From assembly GCA_945911015.1 (NCBI GenBank), contig CAMDZW010000036.1, forward strand, positions 1 through 36,113: a stretch of DNA of 36,113 nucleotides, in the 5' to 3' direction. The stretch comes from an uncultured Propionibacteriaceae bacterium. Its GTDB lineage: Bacteria; Actinomycetota; Actinomycetes; Propionibacteriales; Propionibacteriaceae. Position numbers and translations under genes: made by a program. This document shows positions 10,539 through 18,678 of this stretch, one piece after another (position 1 is the first letter of the stretch; every line of letters begins with the position of its first letter). A model generated the notes under the pieces. It was not told the DNA's origin. It worked only from the letters and a program-made list of their open reading frames with translations, and ran no database searches.

Positions 10539-13124
10539 ATGGTTTTCCGCAGAACAGTCCTCGGCGCCAGCGCAGGAGCTGCCGCACTGTTGACTGCCAG
10601 CCCCTGCGTCAGCCGCGCCGATTCCGGGTCTGACGAGATCATGCTCGTCGCCGACGGTGTCGCTGCCAGCACGATCATCATCCCGGACAGCTCGACCCCG
10701 ATCATCACGGCCGCGGCCGATGACCTGGTCCGCTACATCGAGCGATCCTCGGGGGCGAGCATTCCGATTGTGCCCGAATCCGAGGCAGGGACTGTGTCTG
10801 CCGCCATGGCTCGGATCTACCTCGGGTTGTGTGCTCCTGGGCACGAGACAGTGATGGACACTCTTGCCGACAAGGGCCCTTGGGCGTTCACCATCAAGGC
10901 CACCCCCGGTCTGATCACCCTCAACGGCAACTCGTTGATGGGCCAGAATGGTGTCACCAGCCGATTTGCTGCTTCCGAGCTCCTCGAACGTCATATCGGT
11001 GTGCGATGGCTGTTGCCGTCTCAGATTGGTTTCGTGTCGACCGCGAATGCCTGGGAGGACGTGCCGAGCCACCAAACCATCGGAGTTCCCGTCGGCGAGC
11101 AGATTCATGCCCCGGCATTCGAACTCGCCCAGTACAGCGGAGTGCGTGACGGGACCTGGATCTATCGTAACCGCAATGCCGGCACCAGACTCGACGGTTC
11201 GATGAGTGGTGCGTCTGTGCAGTTCTCGGACCTGTTCACGCACAAGCTCCACACGATCTTCGACTCGGCCATCTGGGGCGACACCCACCCTGAGATCTAC
11301 CCGACCGTCGACGGACGACGGGAGATCCCCGCACCGGGCAAGACCAGCGGCTGGCAACCATCCTTCACGGAGCCGATCACGATCGACATCGCCGCAGACT
11401 GGGTCATCGACTACTTCAACCAGAGCCCGGACGTGATCGGCGTGTCGCTCGGTGTCAACGACGGTGTCTCTGGATTCTGCGAGCTGGACGAGATCAACCC
11501 GGGTTTCACTACGGCTCGGAACTCGTTCGGGTACATGGATCTGTCTGATGTCTACTACCGCTGGCTCAATGCTGTAGTGGAAAGGGTCGCCCTGGTCCAT
11601 CCGGACAAGAAGATCGGCTGCTTGGCCTACTACTTCACGGTCGACCCGCCGTCTTTCGCGTTGCATCCCAATGTGGTTCCAGTTGTCGCGACGGAAAGCT
11701 GCGGCTGGCTGGACCCTGATCGTCGGGCCCTGGACCAAGCTCGCTTCATCGATTGGCTGGCCAAGGCCAGCGAAGTCGGATGGTGGGATTACCCGATGGG
11801 CAGTCCCTACGCGGTCCCTCGCATGTTCAACCATCAGCTGCAGCAGGCGTACGCTTGGGCGGCTGACGCCGGAGTGAAGTACATCTATGCCCAAGCCGCT
11901 ACCTTCGTCGGTGAGGGGCCCAAGCAGTGGATCTACACAAAGCTCTTGTGGGATCCTCACGTCGATGTGGATGCTCTCCAGGCCGAGTGGTGTGACCGTG
12001 CTGCTGGACACCAAGGCGGACCGATCCTGTCACAGTACTTCGACTTGTGGGAGCGGCACGCCACCCATACCCTCGCGCGCAGTGATTGGTTTGCGACTGG
12101 CAAGGACTCGACGTACTTCGGCATGAATGATGCCAGCCATCTCACCGAGCTCTCGGCATCGGTGGTCACACGTGCGGCGGCGCTGCTGGACCTGGCGCGC
12201 TCCCGCGCCAGCACCTCAGCCCAGGAGGCCCGGATTGACATGATCGCTGAGGCTTTCCACGAGTACACCAAGCTGGCCTGGCAAAGCTATCCACCAGCCG
12301 CCGCCGTGCCCACCACAACTGCTGCAGCGATGGCACTGGTCGATCGGATTGAGGACTCCTGGCGGGCCCGAGAGACGGCCGCCGAGAAACGAGTCGCATG
12401 GATCAACGCCAATGCCACCGACGGCACCTTCAATCTCAACCGCAACCCCCTCAGCTACGGCATGTACTGGTCCGGGTGGAGTGCCGACGAACTGTTCGCT
12501 CTTGTCGACCACATCAGAGAGTACGAAAGCCTCGGCGGACCGGTCCGGGGACGGCTCGGTGAGCTGGCAGAAGACACCGATCGGTTGGGCCAGTTCTGCC
12601 GGCTCGCGATCGGCATCTCCACGGGCACGCTCGCCGGCCTGATGGTCAATCCGTCATTCGAGGACGGAGAGACTGGGCCTTGGGTGATGTCTCACGGGCA
12701 GCTGTCCGGCGGCCAATGGCACCTCGACACGACTCGAGCTCGAACCGGAGCCACCTCAGCCAGCACAGCGGGGATTCATCGAGGCTACTCGCGCCAGACC
12801 GTACCGATTTCCGGTCCCGGCATGGTGGTTTGTGAAGCGTGGATCTCCGTGGCAGGTAAAGGTTACTGGGATCGTGGCTTCGCCTACCCGCGGATTCAGT
12901 TCCGCAGCAATGGCACGACTGTCCGCGATCAGCGCGGAGCGCAGACCCAAGTAGACTCTCGCGAGTCGCCGTGGCAGCGGATAAGCATGCTGCAGGTAGT
13001 TCCTGCAGCAGTTGATGGCCAGCCGATCGACGCGGTCGACGTGATGTTCGAATTCTGGCGACTCGGCGACCAGGGTGGGTTTCACCTCGACGACTTGAAC
13101 GTCTTCTACGTTCCACAGTCCTGA
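10539..13124 (+). CDS. Tat-exported DUF4838 domain protein, probable glycan-active enzyme
   Basis: This 861-residue protein starts at the ATG at 10539, which has AAAGGAAG upstream. An in-frame upstream extension to 10470 lacks such a site and would overlap the predicted promoter. The N terminus MVFRRTVLGASAGAAALL is a twin-arginine type signal, so the protein is probably exported folded. Residues about 30-100 (VADGVAASTIIIPDSSTPII, then AADDLVRYIERSSG) match the GH67-N-like fold that precedes DUF4838, a domain found in polysaccharide-degrading gene sets. The middle (about 200-520) is the DUF4838 region. The last 160 residues (from NPSFEDGETGPW to FHLDDLNVFYVP) look like a jelly-roll carbohydrate-binding module. 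An activity on glycans is inferred and the substrate is unknown. An operator-like palindrome shared with the solute-binding protein gene lies upstream. Confidence 0.82.
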   Translation: MVFRRTVLGASAGAAALLTASPCVSRADSGSDEIMLVADGVAASTIIIPDSSTPIITAAADDLVRYIERSSGASIPIVPESEAGTVSAAMARIYLGLCAPGHETVMDTLADKGPWAFTIKATPGLITLNGNSLMGQNGVTSRFAASELLERHIGVRWLLPSQIGFVSTANAWEDVPSHQTIGVPVGEQIHAPAFELAQYSGVRDGTWIYRNRNAGTRLDGSMSGASVQFSDLFTHKLHTIFDSAIWGDTHPEIYPTVDGRREIPAPGKTSGWQPSFTEPITIDIAADWVIDYFNQSPDVIGVSLGVNDGVSGFCELDEINPGFTTARNSFGYMDLSDVYYRWLNAVVERVALVHPDKKIGCLAYYFTVDPPSFALHPNVVPVVATESCGWLDPDRRALDQARFIDWLAKASEVGWWDYPMGSPYAVPRMFNHQLQQAYAWAADAGVKYIYAQAATFVGEGPKQWIYTKLLWDPHVDVDALQAEWCDRAAGHQGGPILSQYFDLWERHATHTLARSDWFATGKDSTYFGMNDASHLTELSASVVTRAAALLDLARSRASTSAQEARIDMIAEAFHEYTKLAWQSYPPAAAVPTTTAAAMALVDRIEDSWRARETAAEKRVAWINANATDGTFNLNRNPLSYGMYWSGWSADELFALVDHIREYESLGGPVRGRLGELAEDTDRLGQFCRLAIGISTGTLAGLMVNPSFEDGETGPWVMSHGQLSGGQWHLDTTRARTGATSASTAGIHRGYSRQTVPISGPGMVVCEAWISVAGKGYWDRGFAYPRIQFRSNGTTVRDQRGAQTQVDSRESPWQRISMLQVVPAAVDGQPIDAVDVMFEFWRLGDQGGFHLDDLNVFYVPQS

Positions 13125-13149
13125 GTCACGTCGCACCAGTGGCGTCTCC

Positions 13150-13776
13150 TCACCGATGCCGGACGGCCGGCCCGATCAGGTCCCGTCGTGAGGTGACGTG
13201 GAGTTTGCGGAGCACGGCGCGCACATGGCTCTTGACCGTGGACAGCTCTATGGTCATCAGGCTGGCGATCTCGGCATTGCTCAAGCCACGCAGGAGAAGG
13301 TGCAGGACCTCACGCTCTCGGACGGTGAGCGGATCCGCCGTTGGTGAAACCGGAGTCGCACGGGTCGTGCCGCGGATTGTGGACAGCAGTTCGGCCGGGT
13401 CAGCTGTCTTGGCCACCAGTGTCGCACCCGCCACTGATTGGGCCGGCATGTCTACACCGGGGACGAACCCGGTGTAGATGATCAGGCGGGCGGGTGACAG
13501 GGATCCGAGCACTCTGACGAGTTCGTGGCCGGTTGCCCGTCCCTCCAAACGCCACGGCAGGATGATCACATCCGGTGACACAGTCATTGCTCGGTCGACC
13601 GCTTCCGCGATTCCTGCCGCGGTGGCGGCTACGACGAGGTCTGCTTCGTGGGCGAGGATCTGGACCAGTCCGCGCAGCAGGACCGGATGGTCATCGACCG
13701 CCACCACCCGAATCGTCCGGCTCACACTTGGCCCGTCCAGCTCCGACCTGCTCTGCATCCTTCTATCTTCAGCCAT
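13150..13776 (-). CDS. LuxR-type response regulator with degenerate phospho-acceptor site
   Basis: This protein of about 208 residues has a receiver domain (about 22-135) and a LuxR/NarL-type helix-turn-helix (LTVREREVLHLLLRGLSNAEIASLMTIE segment followed by STVKSHVRAVLRKLHV). The acidic pair Asp28-Asp29 (VDDHP), the Thr in IIYTGF and the Lys in LVAKTADP are in place. The residue that should be the phosphorylated Asp is Pro74 (PDVIILPWRLEG, where the family has LLDLRLPG). It is therefore probably not controlled by ordinary Asp phosphorylation. No histidine kinase gene is nearby. The start is uncertain: ATGs at 13785, 13776 and 13758 and a GTG closer to the domain all lack a clear ribosome-binding site. 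It is convergent with the DUF4838 gene, with 25 bp between stops. Confidence 0.85.
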   Translation of the reverse strand: MAEDRRMQSRSELDGPSVSRTIRVVAVDDHPVLLRGLVQILAHEADLVVAATAAGIAEAVDRAMTVSPDVIILPWRLEGRATGHELVRVLGSLSPARLIIYTGFVPGVDMPAQSVAGATLVAKTADPAELLSTIRGTTRATPVSPTADPLTVREREVLHLLLRGLSNAEIASLMTIELSTVKSHVRAVLRKLHVTSRRDLIGPAVRHR

Positions 13777-13871
13777 CAGGCGCATGGTCGGGAACAATCG
13801 TCCACGGCCTGATGAATCTCATCCCTCCGGGTGGATGTGGCCAGCAGTGGAGATACGTACGGTCGAGGATC

Positions 13872-15059
13872 GTGAACAGGTCTGTGTCGGCGTCCCCGGT
13901 GGACGTGCTGGTGGTCGGTGCCGGTGTGGTGGGTGCAACGGTGGCCATGGAGGCCGCCAGGAGCGGTCGGACCGTCACGGTGGTGGACGCGGCCGGGGAC
14001 GTCGGTGGCGGATGTTCATATGCGAATGCGGCGCTGTTGGCCCCGGACCATGTGACACCTCTGGCGACTCCGGCCGCCCTGCGTGATGCCGGCCGTCAAC
14101 TGGTCCGGAGACCGCCGGCACTGACCGTACGGCCCCAGCCCAGTCTGCTGCCCTGGCTGACCAAGCTGGCACTCTCGGCACGAGGCAAGCGAGCCCGTGC
14201 CGGAGCCGCCGCGCTGAGCGAATGGGCGCACCGCAGTGCCGATCGGCATGCCACATGGGCCGCGGACGGGCGCAGTTCCACCTTCAACCGGACCGGAGCC
14301 ATCGACATTCGACTTCGTCGGCCCGGCGGTCTTACCCCGGCGGAGCTGATCGCTCTCGAACCGTCCTTGGGTGCGGTCGCCGGTGGTGTGCACCACCGCG
14401 ATGAAGCCGTCACTGAGTCCCGCACCTACGTACGGGAGATGCTCGCCCAAGCACGTGCCCACGGTGCCCGGATCGAGTTCGGGCACCGGGTGGAGGGGCT
14501 GGAGCGTCGCGGTGATCGCGTCACCGGTGTCCGGGTCGCGACCGGTGTGGTCCCCGCCGACCAGGTCGTGTTGTGCACCGGGCTGGCCGCTGACCTTGCT
14601 GCCGAGGTCGGGCTACGGCTCCCGTTGCGGGGTGGTCGTGGCTATGTGATCGATCTCCAGTCGTCCGGCGACACCCCGCGCATGGCGGTCAGGCTGCCTG
14701 AGCATCGTGTGGTCGTGACGCCGTTGGCTGACCGGGTGCGGGTGGCCGGTGCGATGGACTTCGGCCGAGAGGGGCGTCCCGTAGACCTCACCCGTGCTCG
14801 GCAGCTTGTGGGGGCGGCAGCACGAGGGATCCCTGCACTGGCAGAACGCCCGGTGATCGACCTGTGGGCCGGTGAACGTCCCTGCACCAGTGACGGGCTG
14901 CCGATCATCGGACGGACCGAAGCCGCCCCGGGACTGTCCCTGGCCCTGGGCCACGGGATGTGGGGTCTGATCCTTGCCCCGGTCACCGCGGAGCAGATCA
15001 TTGCCGGGTTCAGCGCAGCCCCAGAACCGGACCATCCCTTCTCTCCGGACCGGTTTTGA
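13872..15059 (+). CDS. FAD-dependent oxidoreductase, D-amino-acid dehydrogenase-like (DadA/DAO family)
   Basis: This 395-residue protein begins with a dinucleotide-binding fold, DVLVVGAGVVGATVAMEAARSG, followed by the acidic end of beta-2 and GGGCSYANAALLAPDHVTPLATP. That segment resembles the SxANAG region of DadA-like enzymes that oxidise D-amino acids or other secondary amines. The C terminus carries GERPCTSDGLPIIGRT and LALGHGMWGLILAPVTAEQI, the FAD-closing motif of the DAO family. The GTG at 13872 has GAGG a few bases upstream and starts close to the Rossmann fold; longer in-frame readings would overlap the divergent regulator gene. The substrate cannot be read from the sequence. It is convergent with the solute-binding protein gene, with 16 bp between stops. 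Confidence 0.85.
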   Translation: MNRSVSASPVDVLVVGAGVVGATVAMEAARSGRTVTVVDAAGDVGGGCSYANAALLAPDHVTPLATPAALRDAGRQLVRRPPALTVRPQPSLLPWLTKLALSARGKRARAGAAALSEWAHRSADRHATWAADGRSSTFNRTGAIDIRLRRPGGLTPAELIALEPSLGAVAGGVHHRDEAVTESRTYVREMLAQARAHGARIEFGHRVEGLERRGDRVTGVRVATGVVPADQVVLCTGLAADLAAEVGLRLPLRGGRGYVIDLQSSGDTPRMAVRLPEHRVVVTPLADRVRVAGAMDFGREGRPVDLTRARQLVGAAARGIPALAERPVIDLWAGERPCTSDGLPIIGRTEAAPGLSLALGHGMWGLILAPVTAEQIIAGFSAAPEPDHPFSPDRF

Positions 15060-15075
15060 ATGAAGAGGGAGGGAC

Positions 15076-16752
15076 TCAGGCTGCCGCGATCGCCTCGGAG
15101 AGCTCATCGCGGATTGTGTCGCCGCCACTGGCCTTCCACTCATCGACCGCGGCGGGCCAGTCGGTCATGGTCCGTCGGCCCTGGACGATCTCACCCACCA
15201 TGTCGCCGATGGTGGTGTTGACCCGGACCAGGTCCTTCTCCACCGCCGGGGTCCACACACCGTCGGCCGGGTTGGAGACCTGCCCCGGACCGACCTTGGT
15301 CTGGTAGTCGTGCATCGCTGCGGCGACCCCGTCCTCAGTGGCGAAGGTCACCGGAGCGGCATTGCCGAGGTACTGGACCGGCACCTGGATCTGATCGGTG
15401 CCGGCACTGGTGAAGACCGGCTCGCCGTCTTCGAGTTCGTGGTGGACTCCCTCCTGGCCGTACTTGATGTAGTGGTGTTCCTGGGTGCCGTACGGGGCTG
15501 CGAGGAAATCCATGATCCGCAGCAGCTCCCGCACTCGCTCCGGGTCGTCCTGCTTGCTGATCGCGGTGATGGTGTAGACGCCGCCGCCGGCGTGATGATT
15601 TGCGATGCCGCCGCCGTCCCACTGCGGCAACTCCATCCCGTACAGGGAGACGCCGGGGAACGACCCACCGTAACGGGTCGCGAAGACCGACCACAGGGTG
15701 TAGGCGTTGGTGGTGAAGGCGATCTGGCCAGCGCCGAGGGCGTTGATGAAGTTGGTGGAGCTGGTGGTGGCGAAATCGGGATGGATCAGCCCCTCCTCGA
15801 CCACGCTGGCCGCCAACTCGAGCGCCTTGGCGTATTCATCGGTCTCCCACTGGGAGACCAGCTGGTCCCCGTCGAGCCGCCACTGGTTCGGCGCACCCAC
15901 CATCTGGGCGAAGAAGGTGACCAGGTTGCCCACCCCGAGACCGAGCGCCCACCTGTTCGCCTTCGGTTCAGTCAGTGCCCGCAACGTCTCAAGGAACTCC
16001 TCGCCGTTGGCCGGCTTCTCCGCCAGCCCCTTCTCCGCCATCAGGTCTGGACGTCCGAACAGGGGTGAGCCGGTGGTCTGTTGAGCGTACGGGACCGCCA
16101 TCACCTGGCCGTTGTGGATCGCCTTTTGCCAGGCGTACGACGGAAGGTTGGCCAGCGCCGGATAGTTGCTGATCTCCGATCCTGAGAGGTACGGCGACAG
16201 GTTCTCGAATCTGGCCTCGAGCACCTCCGACAACCGGGGTGTGGTGAGGAAGATCTGGACGAAGTCGGGCAGATCGTTGCCGGTGATCATCGTCGAGAAG
16301 CGTGCGCTGTAGTCGTCGCTGGGCACCGAGTCGATCTTCAGCTCAACCCCGAGCCGCTCATTGATCCCCTGCCAGTACGGGTTGCGGTCGGCCGGGATCA
16401 CGGCGGGACCGAGGGTGCGGGTCGAGGCGGTCACGGTGCCACCCGAGCCTGGTGTGGTCGTCGAGTACGGCTGGGGATCGGCAGGATAGCTGGTGTAGGC
16501 GTCCATCACCGGTCCGCCGTCACCGGGCAGGTCTGGGGTCGGCCCGTCATACGGGATGTAGTCCGGTAGGGCCGAGGTGGCGGTTGAGCTGCCAGTCCGG
16601 GGCGGGGTGCTGGATCCGCCGGGCCCGGCGGGGGCGTCGGTGCTGCACGCAGTCAGCCCGCCGAGTCCGGCGGCGCCGATAACGCCGCCGGCCTGGATCA
16701 GACGGCGCCGGGACCAGCCCGTGGTGTTCGGGTTCGCAGATGTCAGTGCCAT
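15076..16752 (-). CDS. ABC transporter solute-binding lipoprotein (sugar type)
   Basis: This 558-residue protein is an extracellular solute-binding protein of the large LipO/YtcQ-like type that usually feeds sugar or oligosaccharide ABC importers. The start is the ATG at 16752, with AAAGGAG 6 nt upstream; longer readings of the frame overlap the divergent iclR gene and are rejected. Residues 15-35 form a twin-arginine signal (SRRRLIQAGG) ending in the lipobox LTAC with Cys36. A Gly/Ser/Thr-rich linker follows. The body contains MITGNDLPDFVQI, GQVMAVPYAQ and a C-terminal TIGDMVGEIVQGRRTMTDW segment common in this family. No permease or ATPase gene lies nearby, so it is an orphan that must use transporter parts encoded elsewhere. 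A promoter and an operator-like palindrome lie upstream. Confidence 0.9.
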   Translation of the reverse strand: MALTSANPNTTGWSRRRLIQAGGVIGAAGLGGLTACSTDAPAGPGGSSTPPRTGSSTATSALPDYIPYDGPTPDLPGDGGPVMDAYTSYPADPQPYSTTTPGSGGTVTASTRTLGPAVIPADRNPYWQGINERLGVELKIDSVPSDDYSARFSTMITGNDLPDFVQIFLTTPRLSEVLEARFENLSPYLSGSEISNYPALANLPSYAWQKAIHNGQVMAVPYAQQTTGSPLFGRPDLMAEKGLAEKPANGEEFLETLRALTEPKANRWALGLGVGNLVTFFAQMVGAPNQWRLDGDQLVSQWETDEYAKALELAASVVEEGLIHPDFATTSSTNFINALGAGQIAFTTNAYTLWSVFATRYGGSFPGVSLYGMELPQWDGGGIANHHAGGGVYTITAISKQDDPERVRELLRIMDFLAAPYGTQEHHYIKYGQEGVHHELEDGEPVFTSAGTDQIQVPVQYLGNAAPVTFATEDGVAAAMHDYQTKVGPGQVSNPADGVWTPAVEKDLVRVNTTIGDMVGEIVQGRRTMTDWPAAVDEWKASGGDTIRDELSEAIAAA

Positions 16753-16834
16753 GGTGCACTCCTTTGTGAGTAGCCGGATGTCGCAGGTGCCAGGTCCGGG
16801 GAACCGCTCTCCGTGCGGTAGCGGAACATCGGCG

Positions 16835-16863
16835 ACGATAGGTTCGGCCGTTTTGCCGGTCAA
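16835..16863 (-). promoter_or_regulatory. Promoter of the solute-binding protein gene
   Basis: On the minus strand, TTGACC (16863-16858) and TATCGT (16840-16835) are spaced by 17 bp, a good match to main-sigma boxes. The start of transcription would be near 16828, leaving a leader of about 75 nt before the ATG at 16752. Part of the leader (16803-16825) has short inverted repeats such as ACCGC/GCGGT. Confidence 0.55.
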
Positions 16864-16880
16864 GGACGGTGACGAAGGCC

Positions 16881-16897
16881 TTTCGGCGATGCCGGAA
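16881..16897 (-). promoter_or_regulatory. Predicted IclR operator, site 2 (solute-binding protein gene side)
   Basis: Read toward the solute-binding protein gene, the site is TTCCGGC-ATC-GCCGAAA, a palindrome with one mismatch in seven pairs. It ends 17 bp before the -35 box at 16858-16863, the same spacing as site 1 upstream of the DUF4838 gene. Its centre is 29 bp from that of site 3, so both could be bound together in this divergent promoter region. Confidence 0.6.
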
Positions 16898-16909
16898 CAC
16901 CGATCATGC

Positions 16910-16926
16910 TTTCGGCATTGTCGTAC
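16910..16926 (+). promoter_or_regulatory. Predicted IclR operator, site 3 (iclR-A side)
   Basis: TTTCGGC-ATT-GTCGTAC is followed after 6 bp by the -35 box of the iclR-A promoter. The same half-site GTCGTAY and the same 6-bp distance recur in front of the paralogous iclR-B gene (23789-23805), which suggests autoregulation. Confidence 0.55.
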
Positions 16927-16932
16927 GCACTG

Positions 16933-16961
16933 TTGGATGGCTGAGTGATGCAGTCTACGGT
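16933..16961 (+). promoter_or_regulatory. Leaderless promoter of iclR-A
   Basis: TTGGAT (16933-16938) and TACGGT (16956-16961) are spaced by 17 bp. Only 7 nt separate the -10 box from the ATG at 16969, so the mRNA should start at or next to the start codon. The same layout, including the 17- and 7-nt spacings, occurs at iclR-B. Confidence 0.6.
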
Positions 16962-16968
16962 CGGTCCC

Positions 16969-17778
16969 ATGGTCGATGAGCCCAGGAGCGGCGATGTGCA
17001 ATCGGTGCACCGGGCGCTGACGCTGCTCGAAGCGGTCGCGCAGTACGGCGAGGTCGGCGTCACCGAGCTCGCCGCCATCGCCGGGCTCAAGGTCTCCACC
17101 ACCCACGGCCTGGTCAAGACCTTGGCCAACCGGCATTACCTCGCCGGCTCGGCCGGACGCTATCGAATCGGTCCCGCCTCCTCGATCCTGGTGTCGGCCT
17201 GGGATCCGTTGGCCACGCTGGGCACGATCATCCAGCCGGCCATCGAGGAGTTGGCCGAGGTGGTCGGGCACTCGGTGACGGCGACAGTCGTGGTCGGCCG
17301 CGAACTCCGCAAACTCGCCTACACCCCAGCTCCGGGCCCAATCACCATCACCGCAACCAAGGACGGCTGGCCGAACCCGATGATGCTGGCCACCGGCCGG
17401 GTCCTGCTCGCCCACAGCGATGAGGCGGGATGGCCCTCAGTGGTGGAGTCCTTCCTGGAAAGGGAATCCTCGGGATGGACCGCTGAGCGGATGTTCGACG
17501 AACTCCACCTGATCCGCCGCACCCGACTGGCCACCCGTTTCAGTCGTGGCTCCCGCGGCACCTGCGCGGTGGCAGTCGGAATCTGGTCGAGCGAAACCAC
17601 CATGGTCGCTGCGATCGGCTGCTCCGCTCCGCTCTTCCTTGCCGATGAACTGCTCTCGCGGTCGACCATCGACCCGTTGTCGGCCGCAGCCGCCGCGTTG
17701 TCGGCTCAGCTTGGCTGCGCCAACCCCCCTGCACCCCAACCGGACGAAATCCTGGGTGTACTCCAGGACGGCCAATGA
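16969..17778 (+). CDS. IclR-family transcriptional regulator A
   Basis: This 269-residue protein has an N-terminal winged helix-turn-helix (DVQSVHRALTLLEAVAQYGE, then VTELAAIAGLKVSTTHGLVKTLANRHYL, about residues 10-60) and a C-terminal IclR effector-binding domain ending near IGCSAPLFLADELLS. Such proteins sense small molecules, often sugars or aromatic acids, and act as repressors or activators. Earlier in-frame starts at 16945 and 16948 are possible, but the ATG at 16969 is preferred: it lies 7 nt after a -10 box and aligns with the start of the paralogue at 23848. It is roughly half identical to IclR-B. The phyH-A gene follows after 14 bp, so the two probably form one transcript. Confidence 0.9.
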   Translation: MVDEPRSGDVQSVHRALTLLEAVAQYGEVGVTELAAIAGLKVSTTHGLVKTLANRHYLAGSAGRYRIGPASSILVSAWDPLATLGTIIQPAIEELAEVVGHSVTATVVVGRELRKLAYTPAPGPITITATKDGWPNPMMLATGRVLLAHSDEAGWPSVVESFLERESSGWTAERMFDELHLIRRTRLATRFSRGSRGTCAVAVGIWSSETTMVAAIGCSAPLFLADELLSRSTIDPLSAAAAALSAQLGCANPPAPQPDEILGVLQDGQ

Positions 17779-17792
17779 GAGAAGGAAAGACG

Positions 17793-18665
17793 ATGACCGC
17801 CACGACCTATCAGGGCAACGATCTGATGACTGCTGAGCATGTTCGCCAGTTCTGGGAGGATGGCTACACGATCGTCAGGGGTGTGTTCACCGAGGATGAG
17901 ATCGAGCAGATGAAGACGGCCTGCGACCGGTGGAAGTTCACCGGGCAGCTGCTCGGCCGGACCTGGCGCAAGCAGAACACCGTCATCTGGGTCGACGAGG
18001 ACAGGAACAACGAGATCACCGTCCGCGGGATGCAGTGGCCGTCCTACCACGACGCGGTGATGGACAAGTTCCGGGTGGATCCACGGATGTTGATGATTGT
18101 CGAGCCGTTGATCGGATCGTCGGTGAAGCAGATCATCAACCAGGTCCACTGGAAGCGGCCCGGTTCGAAGACCACCTGGCCGCTGCACCGCGATGTGCGG
18201 TCGCGTCGCCCGTCGGAGGCGTTCACGGATCTGTTCCATTCGTGGGTGCAGACCGGCATTGCGATCGATCCGCACATGAACGAGAACGGCGCGATGTCGG
18301 TGGTGCCGGGCAGTCATCTGGATGTGGATCACGACCCTGAAGACAAGACGATCTGGATGGCGCCGGAGTATGCCAAGGATGATCGGATTCACCCGATGAA
18401 TCTGGAGCCCGGCGATGTCGGGTTGTGGAGCGCGTACACGGTGCATGGTGGCGGGTTCAACACCACGAAGTACTTGGATCGCCGGTTGTACATCAATGGC
18501 TTTGTGAAGGCTGAAAACTGTTCTCGTGGTGAGTGGGCGTGGAACGAGGGTCGGACCTGCGGACTCTACGGCGAGCAGGCGCTGGTCACCTTCGACGAGG
18601 TGGACGAGATCCGAGGTGCCTTCTACGCCAGCGAACTCGGACGCAAGGAAGTCGTGCGCGACTGA
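17793..18665 (+). CDS. Phytanoyl-CoA dioxygenase (PhyH)-family oxygenase, copy A
   Basis: This 290-residue protein belongs to the PhyH branch of Fe(II)/2-oxoglutarate oxygenases, which hydroxylate an organic substrate using O2. The iron ligands are visible as His132-x-Asp134 (WPLHRDV) and His218 (YTVHGGGF), and the 2-oxoglutarate-binding Arg lies in the DRRLYINGF segment (Arg230/231). It therefore looks active. The start is the ATG at 17793, with GAAGGAAAG upstream. It follows iclR-A by 14 bp. The protein is identical to copy B at 24712-25584; the DNA is identical from 17844 to 18665, with five silent differences before that. Wobble positions look richer in A/T than in the neighbouring genes, which may indicate acquisition. 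The substrate is unknown; the setting suggests a sugar-derived or small polar compound. Confidence 0.9.
   Translation: MTATTYQGNDLMTAEHVRQFWEDGYTIVRGVFTEDEIEQMKTACDRWKFTGQLLGRTWRKQNTVIWVDEDRNNEITVRGMQWPSYHDAVMDKFRVDPRMLMIVEPLIGSSVKQIINQVHWKRPGSKTTWPLHRDVRSRRPSEAFTDLFHSWVQTGIAIDPHMNENGAMSVVPGSHLDVDHDPEDKTIWMAPEYAKDDRIHPMNLEPGDVGLWSAYTVHGGGFNTTKYLDRRLYINGFVKAENCSRGEWAWNEGRTCGLYGEQALVTFDEVDEIRGAFYASELGRKEVVRD
17844..18665 (+). repeat. 822-bp exact direct repeat, copy 1
   Basis: This stretch of phyH-A is identical, base for base by eye, to 24763-25584 in the same orientation. Similarity ends at the stop codon on one side. On the other side, five silent differences occur within the preceding 51 coding bases. 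Confidence 0.93.
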
Positions 18666-18678
18666 TCAGCTCAGTCGC
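18658..18678. terminator. Hairpin spanning both stop codons of convergent genes
   Basis: GCGACTGA (18658-18665) and TCAGTCGC (18671-18678) form a perfect 8-bp stem with a 5-nt loop. The stop of phyH-A is in the left arm, and the stop of the alpha-galactosidase gene is in the loop, directly adjacent. It could slow or end transcription from both sides, but there is no T-run. Confidence 0.45.

Noticed and set aside
16753-17415. N-terminal extension of the solute-binding protein frame
   Set aside because: The extension overlaps the divergent iclR-A gene and its promoter. The ATG at 16752 has a strong ribosome-binding site and starts a Tat lipoprotein signal.
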